Below, one piece after another: positions 41,690 to 54,334 of a DNA stretch of 64,000 nucleotides. Below the pieces are notes generated by a model. The model did not search any database and was not told the origin of the DNA. It was given only the letters and a program-made list of their open reading frames with translations. Position numbers and translations under genes: made by a program. How positions within the stretch are numbered: the first letter of the stretch is position 1; the number at the start of each line of letters is the position of its first letter. The DNA lies in contig JAACMV010000003.1 in the NCBI GenBank assembly GCA_010909725.1, positions 1,178,001-1,242,000 of the forward strand, written 5' to 3'. The DNA comes from Picochlorum sp. 'celeri' (Eukaryota > Chlorophyta > Trebouxiophyceae).

Positions 41690-43970
41690 ATGAAGCAAGG
41701 AACGGCATTATCCTGTTCAAACAGAGGTGGTATTTCCATCCGAAGGAGACTGACAGTGGTACGTTTTTTCTTTGGCGTTGGTGCACCGTGCGCCATCGAC
41801 ATTGTTTATCACCACGCGCTTGACGAGTTCATTTCTGACATGGACCACGTACATTGCGTTGCAGAAAGCTCACAGTGAGCCATCTTTGGTCATGCCAAGC
41901 AAGGAGCTGGTGCTTCCGACCCCAAAGTACTGCGAGAGCATACACCAGACCAGAAGAAGACCCACCAGTACCGTCGAGATCGGGAACGTCAGGGTCGGCA
42001 GCGAGCACCCAATTGCTTTGCAGACAATGACAACGACAGACACGAGAGACGTGGCAGCCACGGTGGAGCAAGTGAAACGATGTGCTGATGCTGGAGCAGA
42101 CATGGTCCGAATTACTGTTCAGGGCCGCAAGGAGGCCGAGGCGTGCATGGCCATCAGAGAGCAGTTGTTCAAAGATAGATACGATACACCTCTTGTGGCT
42201 GACATTCATTTCCAGCCAGCGGTCGCCATGATGGTGGCAGAGGCATTTGAAAAGATCCGAATCAACCCAGGAAATTTTGCTGATGGAGCCAAGAAGTTTG
42301 AAGAAATCAATTATGATGATCCAGCTCAGTTCGAAGCGGAAAAGGAGAAAATCCGCGAACTGTTTGCCCCGCTGGTGGAGAAGTGCAAGTCTCTGAACAG
42401 GGCAATGAGGATTGGAACCAACCATGGATCCCTGTCTGCGCGTATCTTATCATTCTATGGAGACACCCCTCGTGGCATGGTGGAATCCGCCTTTGAGTTC
42501 GCCGACATTTGCAGAGATATGGACTACCACAACTTTTTGTTCTCCATGAAAGCTTCCAACCCATTGGTCATGGTCCAAGCCTACCGCCTGCTTGCGGAGG
42601 AGATGTATGCCAAAGACTGGAAGTACCCCCTGCACTTGGGAGTCACTGAAGCTGGCGAGGGTGAGGATGGTAGAATGAAGAGCGCAATCGGTATTGGAGC
42701 GCTGCTCATGGACGGGCTCGGCGATACAATCCGAGTGTCCTTGACAGAAGACCCAGAGTTTGAGATGGACCCATGCAGGCGAATGGCCAACTTAGGAAAG
42801 GCGGCAGATTCGGAGAAATGGGGTGTCCAGGAATTCGAGGAACACAGAGATACACATTTGTTCACACGTCGAGTGGGAGCATCACCTGCTCAAAATGATG
42901 GTGACAAGTATGACTACTCCCAACTTCTGCACAGAGATGGCAGTGTGTTCAGCGTAGTGAATGTATCCGAATTGGCCAAACCTGAAGCATTGTATCAAAA
43001 ATTAGGCTGCAAATTAGCAGTTGGCATGCCCTTCAAGGATATTGCCACGTCGGACACGATCATCATGTATGATCTTCCCAGCCAAGATGATGCTGAGGCT
43101 TGCAAGGCCCTTCGCAGATTGCAAGAAGTTGGTGTGAATGTGCTTGCCCCAGCAGAAAGCCTTCGAGAGAATCCTCTTGAGGGAGCTGTTCCAATTATGC
43201 AGCTCAAGGTGGCATCAGATATGTTCAAAACATCTGGAAAGGTAGACTCTGCAAATGGGCACTTTGCTGTCTTTGTCGACGGAACAGAAACTGATGAGCA
43301 GATTGCTTCCCTGGGAGCAATGAAGCCTGACGTTGCCCTCCTCAGGATTGCTCCAGGTGTCTCCAGAGTCCATGCCTCAAGAAGAGTGTTCGAAGTCCTG
43401 CAGCAGAACGATGTTGAGGTCCCAATAATTCATCACATCACGTTCCCAGATGGAACAGACAGGGATGAAATCATCATTTCTTCAGGGGCACAAGTCGGAG
43501 CGTTGATGGTCGATGGCAAGGGAGACGGACTGGTGATCGATTGCGCCACAGAGGATGTAGATTTTGTCAGAAACACATCATTTGGTCTGCTTCAGGGATG
43601 CCGCATGCGCAACATCAAGACGGAATATGTCAGTTGCCCATCGTGTGGAAGGACCTTGTTCGACCTCCAGGAGGTCACAGAGCAAATCAGGGAGAAGACG
43701 GGACATCTGCCAGGAGTGTCCATTGCTGTGATGGGATGCATCGTGAATGGGCCTGGAGAAATGGCAGATGCAGACTTTGGATACGTGGGAGGAGCCCCAG
43801 GAAAAATTGATTTGTACGTAGGAAAGGAAGTCGTCAGACGAGGCATTGATATGGAAGGTGCACCAGACCAATTGATTGAGCTCATCAAGGAAAATGGCAG
43901 GTGGCAAGACCCCCCAACAGACGATGATGAAGAGAGCGAACCTGCCACAGCTGCAGCATCGTCAGTCTAG
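41690..43970 (+). CDS. ISPG: IspG/HDS, 4-hydroxy-3-methylbut-2-enyl diphosphate synthase, plastid, 2 exons
   Basis: Exon 1 (41690-41758) codes for MKQGTALSCSNRGG and more of a transit peptide; a 106-bp intron leads to 41865-43970, for 724 residues. This is the plant-type large IspG with an extra domain inserted between the TIM barrel (DTRDVAATVEQVKRCADAGA, RINPGNFADG) and the iron-sulfur domain (CPSCGRTLFDLQ, then GCIVNGPGEMADAD with the cluster cysteines). It makes HMBPP in the plastid MEP pathway of isoprenoid synthesis, using ferredoxin electrons. The start replaces a TTG-initiated reading through the intron. Confidence 0.95.
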
Positions 43971-44003
43971 AGTTTTGTTTCATTCGATGACGCATGAAAA
44001 TGA

Positions 44004-44720
<717 letters not shown>

Positions 44721-44749
44721 CCTGTAATAAATACATGTATGCCAAATTT

Positions 44750-47363
44750 TTATATCGAAAGTTGTTCGGGCAAACTGCCTAGCATCTTTGGGCCCTTGCT
44801 GTCCCATAACTGGCATTTGGCCATTTCTGTTCCATCTTGGTACGCTCCCAGCTCGTCGGTGAAAGCATCGCTCAGGAAGATCTCCAAGTCTTCAAAACAT
44901 GCTCGACTGGCTACGAGCACTCGATTGTCATCATCCGATAGACTAGAAGATATCTTTTCCAGCAATTTGACACACCTGAGCGTCACATTATTCCGCAGAC
45001 CGGCAACATCTTCCCCTTCTCGAAGACAGCATTCGAGGACGAGGCATGCAGAGACACTGTCACCAATCTCCAAGTATCCCTCGCAGATGTTCATTGCAAT
45101 TTTAAAAAAGAGTGAAGCAACTCCAGAGGCATCGTTTTTCCAGTCACTCCGTGTCCTGATGACTCGCAACAAAGAAAGAACTTCAGGAAATGTTGCAGGG
45201 TGGGTCATACCTCCGCACATCTCCTGTTTGAGCAGGACTGCTTGCTCCAAGAGTTTTCTCGCACGTGACACTTCACCAGAATTTCCTATGGACAAAGATG
45301 CAGCAACATTTTTCAGGGCCCAAATGCGCTCCGTGACTGGTGTTTTGGATTCCCTTTCTTTGGCTCTTGCTCTCCTGAGCTCTTCCTCCTCTGGCCATTC
45401 TTCCTCCAGCAGTTTAGCTGCCAGCAATGCCTTTTGTGCTTTTTCCTTCTGAATCAATTCATTTTTTCGCTCAATAGAGATATTTTTTTCAGCAATAGCC
45501 ATAATTTCCCGTGAAACTGGATGCGTTGGACCTAATATTTGGGCGATCAGGCTGGAATGTGCAATGAGTGAATCTGGTGGCGACCCTGCAAAGGACTCGT
45601 TCAGCCTCTTCCTCGTGAATTCAGCGCACATTTCGAACCATGCTGGGGCATCACTTTCTTTTGAAGGTCTAGTATACAGAGAGCGGTCTATAAAATGTGC
45701 CACCTCAAGGCACACACCCAAGTTCTTTGGTCCACGAGAGAGGCATTTCGGTTCTGCACGGATCCCTTTGTACAGTTTTTCATTTGAATCCTCCATGGAT
45801 TCCATGAACAACGCTATAGTGTCTTGATTACCCGCATCCTCTACAATCTTATCTAAAAACGTATCGTATAGCTTCTGATAGCTGAAAGGATGGTCTTCAG
45901 GCAACACGCCCGACTCTGTTCGGCACTCGAATGATTTGGTCAACGACCCAGTCCCCTGCAGATCTGCCGTGCTGCTATCGAGACACTCGAGCGCCATCAG
46001 CGTGCTTCTCATTGAGATGACAGACATCCAATGATTCGCCTCTGGACTTTCCATCAATGTTAGCGGCCCATCCCCACCCATTTTCTGCAACTGCAAGGCA
46101 GATAGCACAGAATCTGCACAGTGCTTCATCACTGTAGATATCTGACTCGGTGCGTCTGCGGCCATGTCCTCCATCGATGCATAATCCTTCTCAAAGGGAT
46201 CGACGGGGCCTCCCATCAGGCTGCCGGCCTCCACAGTGAGCCGGGCCTTGGCCTGTTGCTCAAGAGGCCCTGGCAAGAGCGTGCCCGCTGGAGGGACTGC
46301 TACTGTGACAGACCCTTGCACCCGGACAGCAAATGTAGACATCTCCTTTTCGGCCTCTTCCCTTGCTCTCACTCTGGCTGCAGCTGCCTCCTCTCTAGCT
46401 TTTATTTCAGCCAGCTTCTTCTGCCGTGCCTCTTCTTCCTTCCGTTGCAACTCCAACAGGCGAAGCCTCTCTTCCTCTTCCCTCCGCTCCCTCTCAACTC
46501 GTCGCGCCTCTTCTAGTGCTTCTTTTTCTTTTTGCAACCTCGCCTGATACTCTTCATCCAACTTTCGCTGTTGTTCCTCGTACTCTTTTCGTGAGGCCTC
46601 AATCTCTCTCCTCTTTCTCTCCTGCTCCTCCCTTGCTTCCTGCGCAGTAAAAATGACAGTACATCTGGATAGCAGTAGCACCTTACTTTCCACACACAAG
46701 AGATCATACCTTTTCATACTTTTCCTGTAATTTCTTCTGCCGGTCAGCTTCCTTGCGAGCCTTCTCGGACACCTCCTCCACTCGGCGCTTCTGCTCTGCA
46801 GCCAGTCTCACCTCCTCTTGCTCCTTCCACTCCTGCCTCTTTCGACGAAGCTCGACGTTCATTAGTCGAGACTTTTCCTGGTTCCTAAACAGTCGAGCAG
46901 AATCATATCTTAATTCTTGAGCCGACAACCTTCCAAGAATCCCCGACACGACCGCAACCAATGTGAGCAGATACCCGTCCAGACCACCCATGGCAGGGGC
47001 GCTTGCTTGAGCCAGCGGCGATATCGCCCCCTTGCTCTGCTCTAATTCAGACAGCGTCCCACCCACATGCTCTTGAACCTCTATAGATCTCGATGCACAG
47101 AACTCTCCCTCGCTACGATGCTCGATAGCAATTCCTTCCTCCGCTTCCTCAAGACTGCTAGAGTCCTCCTTCGAAACCACGCTCACATCCTCCCCATGAT
47201 CAGCCTCTGCCTGACACAAGCATCTATTAATGCGCCTACATACTGACGCTAGAGAGACATCGGCAAGGCGTGGCGCGTATGCGGACCTTGGTCCCACCCA
47301 AGAGCAGGCTGCTTCCTGTCGTCGCACAGAGTCAACATACGAGCAATGCGATACCACTCTCAT
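44750..47363 (-). CDS. Large coiled-coil protein with one membrane segment, unknown function, 2 exons
   Basis: Exons 47363-46710 and 46639-44750 (intron 70 bp) give 847 residues. The N-terminus is basic and Cys-rich; a hydrophobic segment (LDGYLLTLVAVVSGILGRL) lies near residue 135. A long Glu/Arg/Lys coiled coil follows (about 165-330), and the last 500 residues are helical with TPR-like spacing (for example VSRARKLLEQAVLLKQEM) but no domain I can name. It resembles organelle-membrane tethering or scaffold proteins in layout only. The splice site is supported by phase and by the continuing coiled coil on both sides. Confidence 0.75.
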
Positions 47364-47639
47364 CTTTTCAGATAGAACAAGATCTTAATCATCATCATGA
47401 AAACAAAAATAATAATCGTAGTGCATTGAATACCATAGTGATGTCGCGATGAGCAAATGATCCATTTGCTCTCAATCAAAAGGCCTTCTTTGATTGAGAT
47501 TCGTACCAAAATATTATGGTCCAGTCTCCTTGCCCTGGAGAGAAAACAAATATATAGTCCGGTGCATTCTTACACATAGTGCGAGTCTGAGTTGAAAGAC
47601 AGGCAGACTGCTGGAATCGAGGCATACCAAGAATTTCTC

Positions 47640-48774
47640 ATGGCCCAGCATCAGTTCAACCAATATGGGCAACAGGGGTGGTCTCAGCCCCAGCCTCAGC
47701 AAGGATACTCTCAGCCAAGTGTTTTTGTTCCACAGGTCCGTGTTAGGCTTGCGTGGACTCTGGGATTGTTGACGCCAGGGCTCGTTCCAACTGTCAACAA
47801 ACATTGTACCGTTTTTCTGATGTTCGCGGCGGATTCCCGACGGGATCTAACGACATTCGATTACTTTGGACGTGTGCAGAATCCAAGCACGATGCAAAGC
47901 GGCGGGGCGGGGCCCTCCTTTGCTGGAGTCGATCCGTTTCTGTCTGGAGTGGCTGGAGACGTGCTGCGGCAACAAGGTCAGTCATATTTGCAACGCAGTC
48001 AGGCATACATGCAGTCCAAGATAGGGTTTCTGTCTGGTGGGACGGTATCGTACCTCTTTGCAGTGACACCAGAGTACGGTGAGTGGTTGCTGTCATGCTC
48101 GCCCCTTGGTTGACGTTGTGTTTGAACTATTGTTGTTGGTTCCAACCTTGAATGCAGTGGTGCAAAAGACGATGATGCTTCTCCTTCCATTTTTAAGGAA
48201 ATGGACATATTCTAGAATACCTGACCAGGTACGTGACCTTTGCAGCCCACATGCCAGAGATTCACACACACCCCAACACGTCTCTTCTCCTCTGCAGCTG
48301 AGTGGTCAGCACAAGTATCAGCCGGCAAAGCAGGATACGAATGCTCCTGATCTCTACCTGCCAGTGACTTCGCTATGGACATATTGTCTTCTTGTTGGAT
48401 TCGCCCTCTTTGTGAAACAGGCATTCAAGCCGGAAGTAATTTACAATACTGTCTCCTTGTCAGTAGGGGCATGGATATTCCATGCCATGGTTTTAAAAAC
48501 CCTGCTCTGGGCCATGAGCATATCTGACGCACCGATCATGGAGCTCTCTTCTTATGCTGGATATTCGTTCGTGTACGGCTGTTTCGTCGTGTCGGCGAGG
48601 CTAGCAGGTGGCAGTGCTGCAGGGCATGCTGTTTGGGTGTATTGTAGTTTTGCATATGCGTTGTTCCTTGTGAGGACATTGAAACGTATTATTCACCAAG
48701 AACCCAAATACCATTATGGTGCGTCAGAGATTGTGTACCTTGACTGTCCTGTTTATAAAAATCTGATGCAGTGA
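47640..48774 (+). CDS. YIF1: YIF1-family ER-Golgi membrane protein, 4 exons
   Basis: Exons 47640-47735, 47880-48078, 48158-48228 and 48298-48774 (introns 144, 79 and 69 bp) give 280 residues. The N-terminus is Gln/Pro rich; SYLFAVTPEYVVQKTMMLLL forms across a splice; DTNAPDLYLPVTSLWTY is the family hallmark; about five membrane segments fill the C-terminal half. YIF1 pairs with YIP1 in COPII vesicle and Golgi function. Intron 1 is a multiple of three with no stop in the reading frame, so its removal rests on homology and splice signals. Confidence 0.92.
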
Positions 48775-48921
48775 TATATTATATTGCATGCAGGGGGGCC
48801 ATCTCATCAGAATTACTTGCTGCTAGGCCTGGCCATTTTCCAATTCCCTTTGATAGGATGGCTCTCGCGAATCACTGCAGTATAAAAATTGTAGTATAGC
48901 AGGATTGTAGGAAAGGGAAGC

Positions 48922-49684
48922 ATGGAAGAACAACAACAACAACCAGAGTGTAGCATGTCGAACTTGGTCAGCCAAGGGGCAGAGGCGGTATGTCAACACT
49001 GGACCATGTCGTCTATTTTTTTGATACACACATGATATGAATATTGCCATGCAGAGAGTCTGGGAGGTTCGTGAGCTGAACATGCCGGCCATTCGGAAGC
49101 ACCGATTTTCCAAGTCGTACCGTTTGGCAGAATTGGACCAACAACTGACCGTGACAAGGCTACGACAGGAAGTGAGATCTCTTCTGAGGGCAAGAAAGCT
49201 GGGAATCAAGACACCGACGCTGTACAGGGTGGATCTGGCGAATAGCAACATTATCATGGAAAAGATCCATGGCATGACGCTCAAGCAGGCTCTGCTGCAA
49301 GATGCATTGCTCGATATGGCTGCAAAACGCCGCATATTAAAATCTTTGGGGTCTATGGTTGCAAAGTTACATGATGGAGATATAATTCACGGAGATTTGA
49401 CGACGAGCAACGTGATGATGTCTGGTGCATCTGGGGACAACAAGCATGCCACACTGTACTTGATTGACTTTGGATTGAGCCAATTTTCGGCCCTCTCGGA
49501 AGATAAAGCAGTCGACTTGTACGTTATGGAGCGTTCGTTTAATAGTGCTCACCCAATAGATGGCGAGGAATTGTTCGCCGAGTTCATGACATCATACAGA
49601 CGGTCATCCAGGGCCTGGTGTAGCACACTGAACAAACTCGCCGAGGTCAGAATGCGCGGACGAAAGCGGTCAATGGTCGGTTGA
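48922..49684 (+). CDS. BUD32: Bud32/PRPK kinase of the KEOPS complex, 2 exons
   Basis: Exons 48922-48987 and 49055-49684 (intron 67 bp) give 231 residues, a minimal atypical kinase. Visible are the Lys region (RKHRFSKSYRLAELDQQL), the catalytic loop HGDLTTSNVM and the DFG equivalent LIDFGLSQF, followed by the KAVDLYVMERSF block typical of Bud32. The C-terminus is basic (RMRGRKRS). KEOPS makes t6A37 in ANN-decoding tRNAs; Bud32 acts as ATPase. The gene is convergent with REXO4, with 14 bp between stop codons. Confidence 0.95.
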
Positions 49685-49698
49685 GAAATACAATATAT

Positions 49699-50622
49699 TT
49701 ATTTTCTTTTTCGTTTCAATCGTCGTTTCATTTCTTTGGCGTGCCACGCCTCCCACGAGGTCTTGTGTTTATTGTACAGTCCCAACACAGCTCGGGCATC
49801 CTGCACAGAGTCGTGCTCTCCCGTCTGTATGGTTAAATTCAGCTCTTCTGCGACAATGAGCCTCAACGCCCTAGGTTTCAGTTTTCCTGATATCAAACGC
49901 CTCATGAAATCGGGGTAGTGCGCTGAATCTCGAATGTGCGACTCTGGGTGGGACAGCCCAAGAGCATCCAGGTCATTCTGCAATGCATGCCCCACCAACA
50001 CCCGCCCCCGTACGATTGCTTTGACTCTGTCGACAACATGGGATTTTGCAGGAGCTCCTACTAAATCTTTTGCTCTAATACCACTCCATTGTGTCCTGTA
50101 ATCTGTGATCTTTTCAGTTGGGGACACAAACGTATCGTAGACCAGGTCCCCTGACGAATTGACGATCGAAACACGAGCTAATATACTAGATACACCCCCT
50201 GGACCACTCCCAACCATTTCACAATCCAAAGCCAGTACCTTTGTGAGGCTACTGTGAATTGTCCTGGCCGCTTCCTCGTGAATCTTCTCCGAAGACGTCA
50301 CGTTCAACATGACCTCTGAAGCTGACTCTCCCGTGCGATGCTTCCCGTCTTCTGCCTCCGACAACTTCTTTCTTTTGCCGGTGGAAATTGTAGCTTTCAA
50401 TATATCCCAGTTTGTCGTGCCAGGAGTACTGCCACCCACTTTGGCTGGGTGGTCCTCTGTGCTATGGCTCTTCTTCTTCCTCTTCTTGCTCTTCTTCCTT
50501 ACAGACGGGGCGGATGCCCCTTCCGTATCGATTTGACGCACTTGTGACTCAAAATTAATACCAGTCACCTGATTACTACCTACGCCAAGCCGCCTGGCCT
50601 TGTCTTTTGTTCGTCCACCCAT
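49699..50622 (-). CDS. REXO4: REXO4-type DEDDh 3'-5' exonuclease
   Basis: The 307-residue intronless protein starts with the ATG at 50622. A basic, disordered N-terminus (RKKSKKRKKKSHS) suggests nucleolar targeting. The exonuclease domain has Exo I VLALDCEMVGSG, Exo II LVGHALQNDLDALG and Exo III GEHDSVQDARAVLGLY, all acidic residues and the His present. REXO4/Rex4 acts in pre-rRNA processing. AK6 in this window works in a related 40S pathway, but the two genes are not adjacent. Confidence 0.93.
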   Translation of the reverse strand: MGGRTKDKARRLGVGSNQVTGINFESQVRQIDTEGASAPSVRKKSKKRKKKSHSTEDHPAKVGGSTPGTTNWDILKATISTGKRKKLSEAEDGKHRTGESASEVMLNVTSSEKIHEEAARTIHSSLTKVLALDCEMVGSGPGGVSSILARVSIVNSSGDLVYDTFVSPTEKITDYRTQWSGIRAKDLVGAPAKSHVVDRVKAIVRGRVLVGHALQNDLDALGLSHPESHIRDSAHYPDFMRRLISGKLKPRALRLIVAEELNLTIQTGEHDSVQDARAVLGLYNKHKTSWEAWHAKEMKRRLKRKRK

Positions 50623-50878
50623 CCTCAGGACAATGTGCTTGTTGCCACGACAATGGATACCCTCAGTCCTTTCTTTCCCTCATTATCAATTATGTATGCA
50701 TGTATGAAGTTTGATTTGCAATCGACAGTGCCTTCATAAATAATGCACGTAGAATATTTATTCTATTTATTTACAGAGATTTACCGCACATTGGTTTGAT
50801 ACGCACATCGCCGCGAAGTAGCCTCTACACATACATACATATGTATTAGGTCCAATTCTCGCGAAGAAGATTGCAGGC

Positions 50879-51450
50879 ATGTCGTTTCCATGCCGTCGTC
50901 GGGTTCTGAGCGACTTCTCGGGGTGTTTCGCGCTTGCAAGACTGTCGAATCTGGGTGCCTCCGTGTCCGATGGCACCGTATACAGTGTTATGAGTAGAAT
51001 ATTTTCGAATAGCAAAGAGCCGTCGTTGTCAGAGGCTACGTTGGTTCGGAGAGTGTCCTCAGTCTCCAACAAGCAGCAGGACGCTGGGCGTAGTGATAGC
51101 GGTGCTCGAAGCGAGACATTAGAAGAGGTGCGAGCAAGGATATTTGGACACCATATAGGAGACGGCCTGAGATCAGGCAGAAAGATTCTGGCAAAGCCCC
51201 TCATTGGCGACCAGGTAGCATCATACTATCCTGAGGACTGGTTTGCTGGAGACCCCCTCCTGTTGGATGTAGAAGCTGAAAGGTACGAGTCGCGAGCTTT
51301 GTGGCATGGTCTAGGCTACTGTCATCATGGTGGTATCATTGCAATGACACATTATTGTGCAGGGCAAAACATAAACTGGATCGTCTCAAGAGGCGAGGGA
51401 AAGCGCCTCCCAAAAAAGGTGCTGGAAAGCGTTCTGGGAAGAACAAATGA
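50879..51450 (+). CDS. MRPS33: Mitochondrial ribosomal protein mS33, 2 exons
   Basis: Exons 50879-51282 and 51363-51450 (intron 80 bp) give 163 residues. The mS33 core RARIFGHHIGDGLRSGRKIL and PLIGDQVASYYPEDW lies in exon 1; exon 2 supplies the basic tail RAKHKLDRLKRRGKAPPKK ending in KNK. Reading through the intron would replace this tail with unrelated sequence, so the splice is well supported. The first 75 residues are Ser/Arg rich, consistent with a mitochondrial presequence. It is a small-subunit mitoribosome protein. Confidence 0.9.
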
Positions 51451-51519
51451 TCAGGAAAATTCATTGTATGCCATAAATTAATCCTTTAAAAGCAAATTTC
51501 ATCGATTGAATGGTAATTC

Positions 51520-53240
51520 ATGGTATTCTTCCTGAACTCGTTCAAATTTGTTGTTGGAAAGACACGCACCGCCTTCCCTGTCTCAAGGTATACAACAGCG
51601 AGATCATATTCCTCCGATTTCAAACGAAGCGTTAATATGAATATGGTGAGTGCAACAGGAATGGATGCCATCCAAGGGTTGGAACCTCGGGCAGTTTGGG
51701 AATTTTTTGGCAGACTGTCGTCCATTCCTCGGCCTTCGTTTCACGAAGAACGGTGCGTTTCAAAAGAACACTCCAAGACATGGGAGGGATCGCAAAGGTG
51801 ATGCTTATTGAATGGATATATGCGCGCAGGGTTCTTGAGTGGCTCAAGGAGTTTGCTCAAGAGCGTGGCCTCACTTGGGACCAAGACAAGGTGGGCAACT
51901 TGGTCATTCGCCATCCGGGTACGCAGTCGGGCGTGGAGGCGCCCACCGTCATTATTCAGGGACATGTCGACATGGTGACTGAGAAGGACGAAGGGAGTGT
52001 CCACGATTTCATGTCAGATCCCATCAAGCTCATTCGGGATGGGGACTGGATCACAGCAGATGGCACTACGCTCGGCGCTGATAATGGCCTGGGAGTTGTG
52101 ACGGCATTGGCTGTTCTGGACACACCCAAAGATAGCAAAGATGTGCTATTGCCACCAATCGAAGCTCTTTTCACAGTAGCCGAGGAGACTGGGTTGGTGG
52201 GGGCTTTTGAGCTGGATGGGTCAATGTTGACCGGCAAGACATTGCTCAATCTGGATACAGAAGATTGGCCAGATATTTTCATCGGCTGTGCAGGAGGAGG
52301 AGACTCCTTGCTGACCCTTGACATGAAGCAGGAGCATATCCCCAAGGACTCAAAGACATATGCACTGAAAATATCTGGATTGGCCGGAGGACATTCGGGC
52401 CTGAATATTTCAGATGGTAGAGCTAACGCGGTGAAGATTGCTGCGGATCTGCTGGATCGTATTCACGCCATGCTCCCACATGTGAGGGTGTGCAGTTTCA
52501 CCGGTGGGGACAAGAGAAATGCCTTGCCACGAGAGGCGACACTGACACTGCAGCTGACCGAACCCCAGGTAACGAGTATTAAAGCAAAGTTGGAAGAATG
52601 GAATCAAGAGTACCTCAAGGAATTCGGTTCCAGGGAGCCTGAGATTGCATTTGAGTTGACTGCTGCAGCACTGCAGAGCCACACTGTGCTTGCAGAGCAA
52701 GACATCGAAGCGTTGACAACGATGCTCCTCAGCCTTCCACATGGTGTCATCAAGAATAGTCACGCCATGGATGGCCTCGTAGAGACTTCGAACAATGTTG
52801 CCTCTGTTAAAATGACTCCTGGGGATGATGCAACAAGCAGCGTATGTGTAGTACAATGCAGCACCCGCAGTAGTATTGGATATGCTTTAGAACGGGTCAG
52901 AAGGACGATTCATAGGATTGGAGAGGGATGTGGAGCTGACGTGCAGCAAAAGCAAGCGTATCCTGGATGGCAGCCCAACCCCAGTGCCAAGGTGGTGCAA
53001 TTGTGCAAGGACGCCATTACAAGTACCACTGGCACCACACCAGAGCTGAAAGCAGTCCATGCTGGCCTAGAGTGCGGAATTTTGGGCGAGCGAATCCCTG
53101 GCGTGGAGTGCGTATCGTTCGGACCAACCATCAGGGGTGCGCATTCACCTGATGAAAGGGTCCAAATCAGCACCGTGGAGCCATTTTGGAAGGCTACATT
53201 GGCACTTTTGGAACGCCTGGCAACAGTAACGGTACAATAA
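51520..53240 (+). CDS. PepD-type aminoacyl-histidine dipeptidase (M20C), 2 exons
   Basis: Exons 51520-51752 and 51830-53240 (intron 77 bp) give 547 residues. The N-terminal 45 residues (FKFVVGKTRTAFPVSRYTTA) look like an organelle presequence. The metallopeptidase has zinc ligands in IIQGHVDMV, LGADNGLGV, VAEETGL and NLDTEDW, and the C-terminal HAGLECG. This is the bacterial PepD/carnosinase architecture with an inserted lid domain. It cleaves Xaa-His and other dipeptides. The family is mainly bacterial, so an origin by gene transfer is possible; the intron and base composition show that it is fully settled. Confidence 0.92.
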
Positions 53241-53347
53241 TAATACAACATTTTATTTAGGGATTTCCTCCTGTGGGGCTTGTATGATTTGGAGGAAATT
53301 CGTCATATTTTTCGACTGTGTAATAATCCCCTATAAAAATACATGTA

Positions 53348-54135
53348 AGGGCGGATCAAGTCGATTGTGGGTTTTCTATTAGTGACTTCAAAAAAATCCT
53401 ATGGGGGAGCGGGGCGTCTTTTAATAATTGATAATTTGATAAAGGTGCCAAGCTGGCATCCAATCGCCTCTTAAAAACTCTGAATCAATGCGTATGCATA
53501 TCCTAGTGCACAAACATAATAAACATGGTCGCTTGGCTGATCCTGTGTGGAGGAATCTTGCCTGGATCACTGTCCATAGCATGTCCTCTGTACGAGCCTT
53601 GTGCCCCACAGCCCTTGCGAATTTTCCGAGGTTCATCATCCCCAAATACTCTCATGATACACCAAGATATACAGAATCTGCATTTGGCATTCGATTTCAC
53701 GCCAGATACGAGAGAGATGTCGACACAGTGCAAAATTCAAACTCCTTTTGACCATGCCCCTTCGCATTCAATGTGATTTCATCTGTTTCCTTCGCCCCAA
53801 ACCCAATTTGTTAACTCAATATCTCCAAAAAGTGTCAAATTTGTTTTATGCTCGGAATATCCTTGGAAATGGACCCACTTCAGGTTGTCTCTGTGACAGA
53901 TCTGAAGCTGAGATGTAGATCCAGGCTCTGCCGTATTTTATCATTATTGAGGCTTTCCCCGGGTACCTAATGACATTTGTCGGCGTGTAGGATGCTTAAA
54001 TGCACCGCAAGGGTTGGTTAAAGCCCATTTAGGGTGGATTTGGCTCAAATTATCACTTTACAAAATCAGGTCCAATTCTGAGAAAATCCTATGGGCTGGG
54101 CTAATAGAAAACCCACAATCGACTTGATCCGCCCT
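53348..54135. mobile_element. 788-bp non-autonomous DNA element with perfect 35-bp terminal inverted repeats
   Basis: Bases 53348-53382 and 54101-54135 are perfect 35-bp inverted repeats (outer end AGGGCGGATCAAG). Just inside each end lies a direct AAATCCTATGGG (about 53392 and 54083). No transposase is encoded. An 83-codon open frame inside (53525-53776) starts with a signal-like stretch but shows no similarity. Target-site duplications are not clear; AAATACA occurs near both outer flanks. The size and structure fit a MITE-like element mobilised in trans. A degenerate relative of its terminus lies at 15052-15080. Confidence 0.8.
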
Positions 54136-54334
54136 AATAAATACAAAAGAATAAATACGTAACCTCGGGTGTTAGAACAAACCAGGTTTACAACAAATAC
54201 TTGCAAGGCAATCAATCAGTCCTAGAACGAGAGGGAGGTTGATTGAGGCCGTTTCGTTTCGCAACAGTAATAAGAGTACGGAAAAGAATAAATATATTTA
54301 TAATTTGGATGGTAGGCTTTCGGTGTGACTGGGA

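Noticed and set aside
46121..46650. Plus-strand Ser/Leu-rich frames
   Set aside because: Antisense shadows of the coiled-coil region on the minus strand.
47592..48113. 173-codon open frame starting upstream of YIF1
   Set aside because: It reads through two YIF1 introns; the spliced frame gives the conserved protein.
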